Origin: Acholeplasma equirhinis
GTDB lineage: Bacteria; Bacillota_I; Bacilli_A; Acholeplasmatales; Acholeplasmataceae
Direction: 5' to 3'
Length of the DNA stretch: 64,000 bases
Assembly (NCBI RefSeq): GCF_017052655.1
Contig: NZ_JAFIDC010000001.1
Coordinates: 62,001-126,000 of the forward strand
In this document: positions 9,609 to 17,272 of the stretch, piece by piece
How the letters are laid out: each line of letters starts with the position of its first letter
Position numbering within the stretch: the first letter of the stretch is position 1
Notes under the pieces: model-generated
Told to the model about the DNA's origin: nothing
Seen by the model: only the letters and a program-made list of their open reading frames with translations
Databases searched by the model: none
Program-made: the position numbers and the translations under genes

Positions 9609-10523
9609 ATGAAAAAAATTATATCATCTATTTTTATTTTACTATCAATCTTTATTTTTACCGCATGTAGTGAAGTAGAAAGATACGATATTCTAACAAC
9701 GAATTTCATAACCTATGATGCTGTGCGTTCAATTGTTGGTGATAGTTTGAAGGTAGGTATCTTAACAAATGTAAACCAAGACTATCACGAATATGAACCA
9801 ACATCCAAAGAACTTTTAACAATTAAACAAACAAACGTCTTTGTCTTATTAGGTTTTGAATATGAAACATGGCTAGGTAATGAAGAGACAATTCAAACCT
9901 ATTTAAACAGCGAGGCAGTTTATTTTAATTTAAGTGAAATGGTTGATACAGAACATGATCATCATGATGATGACACACATGACCATCACGAAGGTGAACA
10001 CTTCTGGACGAATCCAATGCTTTATGTAGAAGTCATCAAACATTTAAATGAAGCATTAAGTGAAATATTTTTAGAGTTTGAATCATCATTTCTTACAAAT
10101 AGTTTAGGATATACAAGTGAATTAGAAGAAGTTAGCAACAACTTTAAAACATATCTTTCTAATCTTTTAGAACCTACAATTTATTTTGTTGGTCATAATG
10201 CACTTCAAGGCTTTTCAGAATATTTTGAAATAGAAATCAATCCACTTGAAAATAAAACGAATCCACATAGTGATCCAACCAGTGAAGATGTCATTTTATT
10301 TATTTCAAAACTTAAAGAAAACAATATTAAAATTGTTTTTACGGAAGAATTTGTTGATCAAAGCTATCTAAACTTTATTAAACAAGAAATATCAGATATT
10401 GAGTTTTTAGAATTACATGGTTACCATAAACTCACACTTGAAGATTTTAATCAAGGTATCACATATTTAGATTTACTGAAAAGAAATATAGAAAATATAA
10501 AAGAGGTCTATCGATATGAATGA
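9609..10523 (+). CDS. znuA: Zinc ABC transporter, substrate-binding lipoprotein
   Basis: 304 residues. A lipoprotein signal (hydrophobic 5-18, lipobox FTAC, Cys20) anchors it to the outer face of the membrane. It belongs to the cluster A-I metal-binding proteins (ZnuA/AdcA): metal-ligand candidates are DYHEYEP (His60), the His/Asp-rich loop 113-131 (nine His in HDHHDDDTHDHHEGEH region), VGHNALQ and FTEEF. A His-rich loop before the second His ligand is typical of zinc rather than manganese binding proteins. ATG 9609 is eight bases after GAGG and directly downstream of operator 2. First gene of a four-gene operon with 8-base overlaps. Confidence 0.9.
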   Translation: MKKIISSIFILLSIFIFTACSEVERYDILTTNFITYDAVRSIVGDSLKVGILTNVNQDYHEYEPTSKELLTIKQTNVFVLLGFEYETWLGNEETIQTYLNSEAVYFNLSEMVDTEHDHHDDDTHDHHEGEHFWTNPMLYVEVIKHLNEALSEIFLEFESSFLTNSLGYTSELEEVSNNFKTYLSNLLEPTIYFVGHNALQGFSEYFEIEINPLENKTNPHSDPTSEDVILFISKLKENNIKIVFTEEFVDQSYLNFIKQEISDIEFLELHGYHKLTLEDFNQGITYLDLLKRNIENIKEVYRYE

Positions 10524-11199
10524 TCCAGTGATTACATATGAAAATGTATCTATTCTTTATGGCACACATGAAGTCATAAAAGATATTTCATTTACAGTTA
10601 AAAGAAATGATTTTCTAAATATTGTTGGACCTAATGGTGCAGGTAAAACAACTTTAATTAAATCTTTAATCGATGAAATTAAAGTTGATAATGGAAAAAA
10701 ACATATGGCATGTCAAAGAATTGGTTATGTACCACAAAGACAAGATATTAAAAGACATTTTCCATTATCCGTTAAAGAGTTTTTATATACCGGATTTGAG
10801 AGTCAAAAACTCATTATTTCTAAAGCAGATGAAGACTTAATGAAAAACTGGTTAGAAAGAATGAATCTTGATAAAGATTTGATTCATAAAAAGATGAATC
10901 ACTTATCCGGTGGTGAGCTTCAAAGAGTACACTTTATTAGAGCTTTAGTTGCTAAGCCAGATTTATTAATTCTAGATGAACCTGCATCTGCACTTGATCC
11001 TAATTTTAGAGAGAAGTTTTATGACATCTTAAAAGAAATTAGAAAAGAAGAGCAGTTAACAATTATTCATATTACGCATGACTTAACAGATGTCATCTTA
11101 AAAGATAGTTTAGTCATGTATATTGATAGAGAGATCAAATACTATGGAAGTTATGAAAACTTCCATGAATTTGAACATGAGGGACATCACCATGGATAA
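10516..11199 (+). CDS. znuC: Zinc ABC transporter, ATP-binding protein
   Basis: 227 residues with Walker A GPNGAGKTT (about 39-47), Q-loop VPQRQD, signature LSGGE, Walker B LLILDEP and H-loop ITHDLTD. It powers metal uptake by the ZnuB permease. The C terminus carries a short His-rich tail (EFEHEGHHHG), unusual for the ATPase subunit and perhaps metal-binding. It overlaps znuA and znuB by eight bases each, indicating translational coupling. Confidence 0.92.
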   Translation: MNDPVITYENVSILYGTHEVIKDISFTVKRNDFLNIVGPNGAGKTTLIKSLIDEIKVDNGKKHMACQRIGYVPQRQDIKRHFPLSVKEFLYTGFESQKLIISKADEDLMKNWLERMNLDKDLIHKKMNHLSGGELQRVHFIRALVAKPDLLILDEPASALDPNFREKFYDILKEIRKEEQLTIIHITHDLTDVILKDSLVMYIDREIKYYGSYENFHEFEHEGHHHG

Positions 11200-12010
11200 T
11201 TTCTTAATGTTACTCGATGTACTTAAAAACGGTATAATCATCTGTATCTTATTAGGACTGACTGCAAGTATGCTTTCACCATTTATTGTATTAAATGAAC
11301 AAAGTTTAATTGCAGATGGCCTGTCACATGTATCATTTACTGCACTAGCAATAGGATTATTCTTTTTTGAAGATCCATATTATCTTGCAATACCTATTGC
11401 AGCAGTTGCGAGTATCTTAGTTAAGTGGATTTCAACCAAAACTAAAATTCAAGGTGATGCAGCACTTGGTATGGTTTCAAGTTTCGGGTTTGCGATTGGT
11501 TTAATTGTGATTAGATATTCAAATTCAAATATTGATTTAGAAAGTTTAATTTCTGGTAACCTTTGGTTACGTACTACAAGTGATGTTTATTTATCACTTA
11601 CAGTCTTCTTACTCGTAGGTATCTTTATTTTAGTGTTCTACCGTAAGATGGTATCTTTAACTTATGACTTTGGTTTTGCAAGATTAACTGGTATTAAAGC
11701 TAATTTACTCTCTTATGCATTTGCAGTGCTAACCTCACTCTTTGTTGTAGTTGGTGTAAGAAGTATTGGTGTCTTACTGATTTCAAGTTTATTAATCTTC
11801 CCAGTTGTTACATCGAATATCTTAGCTAAGAACTTTAAGAGTTTAATTTTATTAGGTATTTTAATTTCAGTTGTCGTTGTCTTATTTGGAATCACTTTTG
11901 CACATATCTTAAATGTACCTGCAGGTAGTATGATTGTGATTTCATATGTCATATTATTTATGATCATTAGTTTAATTAAAAAATTAACAAGGGGGCATAT
12001 TTATGACTAA
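11192..12010 (+). CDS. znuB: Zinc ABC transporter, permease
   Basis: 272 residues from the ATG at 11192, which follows GAGGG within the end of znuC; in-frame upstream ATGs lie deep inside znuC and are unlikely. There are seven to nine hydrophobic helices in the ABC-3 family pattern, with the conserved LIADGLSHVSFTALAIG segment (DgisHa motif) near residue 40 and the ATPase-contact region RSIGVLLISSLLIFPV. It forms the membrane channel of the ZnuABC importer. Confidence 0.9.
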   Translation: MDNFLMLLDVLKNGIIICILLGLTASMLSPFIVLNEQSLIADGLSHVSFTALAIGLFFFEDPYYLAIPIAAVASILVKWISTKTKIQGDAALGMVSSFGFAIGLIVIRYSNSNIDLESLISGNLWLRTTSDVYLSLTVFLLVGIFILVFYRKMVSLTYDFGFARLTGIKANLLSYAFAVLTSLFVVVGVRSIGVLLISSLLIFPVVTSNILAKNFKSLILLGILISVVVVLFGITFAHILNVPAGSMIVISYVILFMIISLIKKLTRGHIYD

Positions 12011-12380
12011 GCTCACCCAAAAAAGAGAACTTATCTATAATATTTTAAAAAGTGTCGATGCACCAAAAAGTGCAGAAGAAATTCTAGCACTAGTTGGTAG
12101 TGATTTAAATCTATCAACTGTTTATCGTGCACTTGATAAGTTTTATCAACAAGGTATTGTTTCAAAAAACTATTTAAACAATACCGCATACTACTTCATA
12201 AACGAACATGAACATCATCATTTTATGATTTGTGAAGTATGTAAGGAAAAGTTTGAAATGGACTGTCATATTGATGAAATGATCCATGATATAGAAGCCA
12301 AATATGGCTTCGTAGTCGCAAGACATGATTTAAACTTCTATGGTATCTGCAAAAATTGTAAAATTCAAGAAAATTCATGA
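12003..12380 (+). CDS. zur: Fur-family metalloregulator, probable Zur
   Basis: 125 residues. N-terminal winged helix (KRELIYNILKSVDAPKSAEEIL, LNLSTVYRALDKF) and C-terminal dimerisation domain with the regulatory-metal cluster HEHEHHHFMICEVC and structural Cys pairs CEVCKEKF and CKNCK. The ATG at 12003 follows AGGGGG and overlaps znuB by eight bases. Being last in the zinc-uptake operon, whose promoter carries two Fur-type boxes, it is most likely the autoregulating zinc sensor Zur rather than Fur or PerR; this metal assignment is from context. Confidence 0.88.
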   Translation: MTKLTQKRELIYNILKSVDAPKSAEEILALVGSDLNLSTVYRALDKFYQQGIVSKNYLNNTAYYFINEHEHHHFMICEVCKEKFEMDCHIDEMIHDIEAKYGFVVARHDLNFYGICKNCKIQENS

Positions 12381-12404
12381 AAGCATTTTCTTAAATAATA
12401 TTGC

Positions 12405-12433
12405 TTGATATCTATTGTTTGCATATCTATAAT
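12405..12433 (+). promoter_or_regulatory. Promoter of riboswitch-phnDCEE transcript
   Basis: TTGATA (12405-12410), 17-bp spacer, TATAAT (12428-12433). It lies about 20 bases upstream of the riboswitch aptamer. Confidence 0.85.
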
Positions 12434-12451
12434 AAGGGTAGTATCAAATGT

Positions 12452-12519
12452 AATGTATAATCAACCAGATGTTCGGTGGTTAAGTCTCTACCTGGGTGCC
12501 GTAATACCTAGACTACATT
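12452..12519 (+). ncRNA. Purine riboswitch aptamer, guanine type
   Basis: The three-way junction core of the xpt-pbuX purine family is present. P1 pairs AATGTA (12452-12457) with TACATT (12514-12519); J1/2 is TAATC; P2 pairs AACCA with TGGTT; J2/3 TCTCTACC (12485-12492) corresponds to the UUUCUACC core with only the flipped-out position changed; P3 is CTGGGT/ACCTAG with L3 CCGTAAT; J3/1 reads GACTAC. The base equivalent to xpt C74 is C (12513), the guanine/hypoxanthine specificity, and the position equivalent to U51 is T (12489), arguing against the 2'-deoxyguanosine variant. P2 is shorter and its loop longer than in xpt. Confidence 0.88.
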
Positions 12520-12560
12520 CGTTTATATCCAATTTTTTCAGATGAATGTATTTTGACTTT

Positions 12561-12596
12561 AAACCACGAGCAATCTCGTGGTTTCTTTATTTTTTG
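12561..12596 (+). terminator. Riboswitch expression-platform terminator
   Basis: AAACCACGAG (12561-12570) pairs perfectly with CTCGTGGTTT (12575-12584), loop CAAT, followed by a T-rich run to 12595. AACCAC in its left arm can alternatively pair with GTGGTT in the P2 3' strand of the aptamer (about 12477-12482), which would explain ligand-dependent termination (an OFF switch). Confidence 0.88.
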
Positions 12597-12625
12597 ATAC
12601 AAAAAAACCTTTAGAGGAGAGAAAA

Positions 12626-13624
12626 ATGAAGAAAATCGTTTTATTGTTAGTGGCTGTACTTGCTACAGTATTGCTTGTTGCATGTGGCGAAGCATCTGTC
12701 GATCCAGATGAAATCGTAGTTGCTTTCGTACCATCAAACTCAGCATCAGCAGTTATCACACGTGCAACAGAACTTGAAGAATTACTAGAAGAACGTGTTC
12801 CTGGTAAAAGCTTTAAGGTTATTCTTGGTACTGACTACGATGCAGTCGTAGAAGGTATGCTTGCAGGAACAATTCATGTAGGTTTCTTAACCGGCCAACA
12901 ATACGCTGGTGTATCTGTTGAGTATCCTGGTAAAGTTGAAGTTGTCTTAACTTCAGTTCGTAAAGGATTTGCAGCACAATTTGATGCAAATGGTAATTTA
13001 GTATCTCAACAACAACTCTTAGAAAATATGGCAGCTGAAAACTACACTGGTCAATTATCTGATCGTGATATAACATTCTATCACTCAATCTTAATCGTTA
13101 GAAAAGACAGTGGTATTAATACATTAGAAGATTTAAAAGGTAAAACAGTTGGTACACAAGCGACATCTTCAGGTTCAGGTTTCGTATATCCTGCAGTTTT
13201 ATTACACCAAAATGGTATGAAGTTTGTTTCAGGTGATCCTGATTCAACTAAGGGTGAAGTTAAATACCAAACAATTAATGGTCACCCAAGTGCTGCAATC
13301 GCAGTATTCAATAAAGACGTTGACGCTGCATTCACATTCATGGATGCAAGATCAAATGTCGTTGCTGAATATCCTGATATCTTTGCAGAAACAAAAGTTA
13401 TTGCTTTAACTCCAGGTGTATATAACGATACAATCTCAGTTGTTTCAAATCTTAAAGCTGAATTAAAGACTGCGATTCAAGAAGCATTCTTAGACATTAT
13501 TGGAACTGAACAAGGCTTATCAATTCTATCTGTTTATTCTCATACTGGTTACCTAAAATCTAAAGATGAAGATTATGCAGGTGAAAGAGAAGTTTATATC
13601 TTTAAACGCGACAATTTAAGCTAA
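12626..13624 (+). CDS. phnD: PhnD-family ABC transporter substrate-binding lipoprotein
   Basis: 332 residues from the ATG at 12626, which follows AGAGGAGAG; an in-frame ATG upstream would start inside the riboswitch terminator. Lipoprotein signal with lipobox LLVAC (Cys20). The periplasmic-binding fold of the PhnD/PtxB type follows: VVAFVPSNSASAV, the DYDAVVEGMLAGTIHVGFLTG segment, RKDSGINTLEDLKGKTVGTQATSSGSGFVYPAVLL and AAFTFMDARS. The family binds phosphonates, phosphite or other small ligands, and includes mycoplasmal p37-like proteins with different ligands. A guanine-type riboswitch upstream argues that the cargo here is a purine or purine-derived compound. No C-P lyase genes are nearby. 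Confidence 0.88.
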   Translation: MKKIVLLLVAVLATVLLVACGEASVDPDEIVVAFVPSNSASAVITRATELEELLEERVPGKSFKVILGTDYDAVVEGMLAGTIHVGFLTGQQYAGVSVEYPGKVEVVLTSVRKGFAAQFDANGNLVSQQQLLENMAAENYTGQLSDRDITFYHSILIVRKDSGINTLEDLKGKTVGTQATSSGSGFVYPAVLLHQNGMKFVSGDPDSTKGEVKYQTINGHPSAAIAVFNKDVDAAFTFMDARSNVVAEYPDIFAETKVIALTPGVYNDTISVVSNLKAELKTAIQEAFLDIIGTEQGLSILSVYSHTGYLKSKDEDYAGEREVYIFKRDNLS

Positions 13625-13658
13625 TTAAATAAATTAAAATTTTCGGAGGTAACTAGAA

Positions 13659-14441
13659 ATGATCAAATTTGTCAACGTAGAAAAAACTTACCCTAATGGT
13701 TTTCAAGCTTTAAAGGATATTAACCTTGAGATCCATGAAGGTGAATTCGTGGCAATCATTGGTCTATCTGGTGCAGGAAAATCTACTTTATTAAGAACGA
13801 TTAATAAAATACATCCAATTACTGGTGGGACGCTCTACGTCGATAACGTAGACGTCTCCACCATTCAAGGTAAAGAATTACGTTATTTTAGACGTAATAT
13901 TGGGATGATTTTCCAATCGTTTAACTTAGTAAAGCGAATGAGTGTATTTAAGAATGTTTTATCAGGTAGAGTGGCTTATCACTCTACCTTTAAAACAATG
14001 TTTGGACTCTTTCCTAAAAAAGATCAATTATTAGCATTAGAAGCACTAGATAAAATGGGGATTCTTGATAAAGCGTTTGAAAGAGCAGATCGCCTTTCTG
14101 GTGGACAAATGCAAAGAGTTGCACTTGCACGTGCACTTGCTCAAGAACCTAAGCTCATCTTAGCAGATGAACCTGTAGCATCACTAGACCCTATTACAAC
14201 CCTTTCTGTGATGGATGACTTCTTAAGAATTAATAAAGAATTTGGCATTACCATTATTACCAATATGCACCATGTTGACCTAGCTTTAAAATATGCAACA
14301 AGAGTGATTGGTATTAAAGAAGGTAGAATTGTCTTTGATGGTAAATCAGAAGAAGTCACAGAACAAGTGTTAGAACAGGTATATGGTAGAAAACTCACCA
14401 AGGATGAAGTCTTAGATGCCGCTGAGGTGGTTTTATCATGA
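13659..14441 (+). CDS. phnC: PhnC-type ABC transporter ATP-binding protein
   Basis: 260 residues with Walker A GLSGAGKST (about 35-43), Q-loop FQSFNLVKRM, signature LSGGQ, Walker B LILADEP and H-loop NMHHVD. The NMHHVDLALKYATRVIGIKEGRIVFDG ending is typical of PhnC rather than generic ATPases. It follows phnD by 34 bases with a GGAGG ribosome binding site and overlaps the next permease gene as ATGA. Confidence 0.9.
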   Translation: MIKFVNVEKTYPNGFQALKDINLEIHEGEFVAIIGLSGAGKSTLLRTINKIHPITGGTLYVDNVDVSTIQGKELRYFRRNIGMIFQSFNLVKRMSVFKNVLSGRVAYHSTFKTMFGLFPKKDQLLALEALDKMGILDKAFERADRLSGGQMQRVALARALAQEPKLILADEPVASLDPITTLSVMDDFLRINKEFGITIITNMHHVDLALKYATRVIGIKEGRIVFDGKSEEVTEQVLEQVYGRKLTKDEVLDAAEVVLS

Positions 14442-15259
14442 CAAAATTTGTCCTATCAAACGGTAAAGTTGTTAAGAAACCATTTAACTATGTATGGATC
14501 TACGCTTTAGTCGTTTTAGGTCTTTTTATCTATGCGTTAACTTGGACACCGATTTCAATTACACATCTGAATGTTGATGGATTTGTTCGCATGATGACTC
14601 AACTCTTTACACCACAAAATGGTAGAAATTGGGGAGACTATTTCATGTATGTATTTGAAATATGGGAACCTTTTATGGAAACAGTTAGAACTTCTTTTGC
14701 AGGTACATTCATTGGTGCTGTGTTTGCTATTCCATTTGCACTGATATGTGCAAATAATCTTATTAAGATAAGATGGGTGAATGAAGTCACTAAATTCTTT
14801 TTAAGTTTAGTTAGAACAATGCCGATTGCAATCATTGCGGTACTTGTGGCAGCATTCATTGGTTTCGGTAATACAGCAGGTACCATTGCTGTATCTATAT
14901 TCTCATTTGGTATTCTTTCTAAAATGCTTTATGAATCTTTAGAAACAATTGATATGACACCACTTGAAGCACTGGATGCAACCGGTGCTAGAACACTTCA
15001 AAAGATTCATACATCGGTTGTACCACAAGTTAAACCAGTATTTATTTCATATTTCATTTATGTCTTTGAAATTAATATTAGAGCATCAATTATTCTTGCA
15101 TATGTTGGTGCTGGTGGTATTGGTTTAATTCTAAAAGAAAACTTAGGTCCACTGGTATGGTATAACCGTGATAGAGCAGGTTTAATCATTATTTTAATTA
15201 CGGTTGTTGTTTTAATCCTTAACTATTCTTCTAATGCGATTAGGAGGAAGTTACAATGA
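14438..15259 (+). CDS. phnE: PhnE-type ABC transporter permease 1
   Basis: 273 residues with a BPD_transp_1 fold: an N-terminal helix, then five to six helices, with the EAA loop LEALDATGARTLQKIHTSVVPQ contacting the ATPase. It overlaps phnC and the second permease by ATGA junctions, so the three are translationally coupled. It forms half of the membrane channel, presumably as a heterodimer with permease 2. Confidence 0.9.
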   Translation: MTKFVLSNGKVVKKPFNYVWIYALVVLGLFIYALTWTPISITHLNVDGFVRMMTQLFTPQNGRNWGDYFMYVFEIWEPFMETVRTSFAGTFIGAVFAIPFALICANNLIKIRWVNEVTKFFLSLVRTMPIAIIAVLVAAFIGFGNTAGTIAVSIFSFGILSKMLYESLETIDMTPLEALDATGARTLQKIHTSVVPQVKPVFISYFIYVFEINIRASIILAYVGAGGIGLILKENLGPLVWYNRDRAGLIIILITVVVLILNYSSNAIRRKLQ

Positions 15260-16083
15260 CCGATATAAACTTAACCTTAAAGGAAACATTAAAACAAAAG
15301 CCAAAGACATGGATCTTCAATTGGATTATTACTTTAATACTTGGTTTATTCTTAGTTTATTCAATATCTGATTCATCGATTAACTGGTTTGCTGTTGGGA
15401 ATTTCATTACAGCTTTTCCAACAACCGTTTCAAGATTTTTAAATCCTGACTGGGATTGGATGTTTGGTTTAGAAGTCTTTAAATTCTCACAAAGTGTTGT
15501 TTTCTTTTCAATAGAGACTTTAGCGATTGCTTTTGTAGGAACCGTGATTGGTGCGATACTTGCCATTCCTATTGGTGTCCTTGCAAGTAAGAATATTACT
15601 GGTAATGTGACATCTAAAATCAGTGATTTTGGTCTGATTTTAATTCGTACATTCCCAGAGATTGTTTTAGCAATCATTTTAATTGGACTTGTAGGTCCTG
15701 GACCTTTTGCAGGTGCAGTAACAATTGGTGTGCACTCAATAGGTATGCTTGGTAAACTTTATAGTGAAGCAATTGAAAATATGGACCGTGGTCCAATTGA
15801 AGCATTAGATGCTGTTGGTGCATCAACTTTCCAAAAGTTAAGATATGCAGTTTTACCAAATGTCATGCCTGATTTCTTTTCAATTATTCTATATCGTTTT
15901 GATATTAATATTCGTTCAAGCTTTATCTTAGGGTTTGTCTTCGCAGGTGGACTTGGTGCACCAATATCTTATGCATCAAGTGAAAGAAACTGGGAAGGTA
16001 TTTCAGTGATTGTTATTGCTGTTATGGTTATGGTTTTAACAATTGAATTTATTTCTACGGAATTAAGAAAGAAATTAATTTAA
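15256..16083 (+). CDS. phnE: PhnE-type ABC transporter permease 2
   Basis: 275 residues, homologous to permease 1 (shared EAA loop IEALDAVGASTFQKLRYAVLPN and C-terminal FDINIRSSFILGFVFAGGLG). Two adjacent phnE-type genes indicate a heterodimeric channel. GGAGG precedes its ATG within the end of permease 1. Last gene of the riboswitch-controlled operon, followed by a strong terminator. Confidence 0.9.
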   Translation: MTDINLTLKETLKQKPKTWIFNWIITLILGLFLVYSISDSSINWFAVGNFITAFPTTVSRFLNPDWDWMFGLEVFKFSQSVVFFSIETLAIAFVGTVIGAILAIPIGVLASKNITGNVTSKISDFGLILIRTFPEIVLAIILIGLVGPGPFAGAVTIGVHSIGMLGKLYSEAIENMDRGPIEALDAVGASTFQKLRYAVLPNVMPDFFSIILYRFDINIRSSFILGFVFAGGLGAPISYASSERNWEGISVIVIAVMVMVLTIEFISTELRKKLI

Positions 16084-16097
16084 TACATACTAAAGTA

Positions 16098-16130
16098 AAT
16101 ACACACCATATAATAGGTGTGTATTTTCTT
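16098..16130 (+). terminator. Terminator of phn-type operon
   Basis: AATACACACC (16098-16107) pairs perfectly with GGTGTGTATT (16116-16125), 8-base loop, followed by TTCTT. Confidence 0.85.
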
Positions 16131-16164
16131 ATCATAGTATAATGAATTTATAAGGAGGTTCATC

Positions 16165-17169
16165 ATGAAATTACTACAACCGATGACAATTAAAAACTAC
16201 ACATTTAAAAATAGAGTGGTTATGCCTCCAATGTGTATGTATAGTGTTGAAAAAGAAGATGGTATTGCAACACCATTTCATTTTGCACACTATGTTAATC
16301 GTGCAATTGGTGGTGTTGGTTATATTATTGTAGAATCAACTGCAGTCTTACCAAATGGACGTATATCAATGAATGATTTAGGCATTTGGAGTGATGATCA
16401 AATACCTGCATTAAAACGTATTGTTGATGAAGTAAAACCCTATGGTGCTAAAATTGGTATTCAAATCAATCATGCCGGTAGAAAAGCTAGAGTCAATGAA
16501 AGAATCGTATCAACAACTGATGAAAAGTTTCTAGATACTTACGATGAACCGGTTATTTTAACAGAAGCAGAAACTAAAAAAATCATTAATGCTTTTGGTA
16601 TGGCTGCTAATCGTGCGAATCTTGCAGGATTTGATGCTTTAGAAATTCATGGTGCACATGGTTATCTTATTAATCAATTTTTATCACCTTTAACAAATAA
16701 ATTAACGAATCAATACAGCGATGGCTTTAATTTTCTAACAGAAATCATTGCAGAAGTAAAAAAATACTGGCCAAAAGAAAAGATCTTACAAATTAGAATA
16801 TCTGCATATGAATATAGTGAAGAAGGCCTAACACCATATGATTGGGCATCTTTAATCAATAACTTTAAAGATGACCTAGATTTAGTGAATGTTTCATCTG
16901 GTGGTAATATCCCTGCTAAAGTTAATGACTTTCCAGGATATCAATTAGATTATGCAAGAATCATTAAAGAAGAAACTAATCTACCTGTCATTGCTGGTGG
17001 TCAACTTGAAAGTCTAGTGTTTTCAAATGGACTTGCAGAAGAACATGATATTGATATGATTTATTTTGGAAGAAAGTTATTAAGAGATCCATACTTCCTA
17101 TATGATTATGATAAAAGCTTAATTGCTAAACAATATGTCAGACTTGAACAACTTAAAAAAGCAGAATGA
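16165..17169 (+). CDS. Old yellow enzyme-family NAD(P)H:flavin oxidoreductase (YqjM/NamA-like)
   Basis: 334 residues forming an FMN-binding TIM barrel: KNRVVMPPMCMYS (with the Cys that tunes the flavin in YqjM-type enzymes), GIQINHAGRKA, FDALEIHGAHGYLINQFLSPLTN (substrate/FMN His pair region) and the C-terminal FGRKLLRDPYF phosphate-binding loop. The family reduces activated C=C bonds in enones and nitro-compounds using NADPH. The ATG follows TAAGGAGG, and TATAAT lies at 16138-16143. It is a single-gene unit ending at the terminator at 17169. Confidence 0.9.
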   Translation: MKLLQPMTIKNYTFKNRVVMPPMCMYSVEKEDGIATPFHFAHYVNRAIGGVGYIIVESTAVLPNGRISMNDLGIWSDDQIPALKRIVDEVKPYGAKIGIQINHAGRKARVNERIVSTTDEKFLDTYDEPVILTEAETKKIINAFGMAANRANLAGFDALEIHGAHGYLINQFLSPLTNKLTNQYSDGFNFLTEIIAEVKKYWPKEKILQIRISAYEYSEEGLTPYDWASLINNFKDDLDLVNVSSGGNIPAKVNDFPGYQLDYARIIKEETNLPVIAGGQLESLVFSNGLAEEHDIDMIYFGRKLLRDPYFLYDYDKSLIAKQYVRLEQLKKAE

Positions 17170-17195
17170 GATAGACTTAAGGTCTATCTTTTTTT
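17169..17195 (+). terminator. Rho-independent terminator
   Basis: AGATAGAC (17169-17176) pairs with GTCTATCT (17182-17189), 5-base loop, followed by seven T. It overlaps the stop region of the OYE-family gene. Confidence 0.88.
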
Positions 17196-17272
17196 ATTGT
17201 AATAATCCACACATCAAAATTATTTTTTGTTAAACTAAAAAGTGGATACTAAAGAATTACGGGGATAAGTTA

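Noticed and set aside
12369-12396. Hairpin GAAAAT/ATTTTC after the zur gene as terminator
   Set aside because: Six A-T-rich pairs with a weak T-run; too unstable to list as a supported terminator.
12385-12625. SAM, TPP or T-box leader as alternative identity for the RNA upstream of phnD
   Set aside because: The TCTACC, CCGTAA and GACTA segments in this order, with the P1-P2-P3 layout, specifically match the purine aptamer; T-box, TPP and SAM cores are absent.
15357-15677. Minus-strand frames opposite the phn-type permeases and other conserved genes
   Set aside because: Lys/Ile-rich shadows of conserved plus-strand genes, without start signals or homology.
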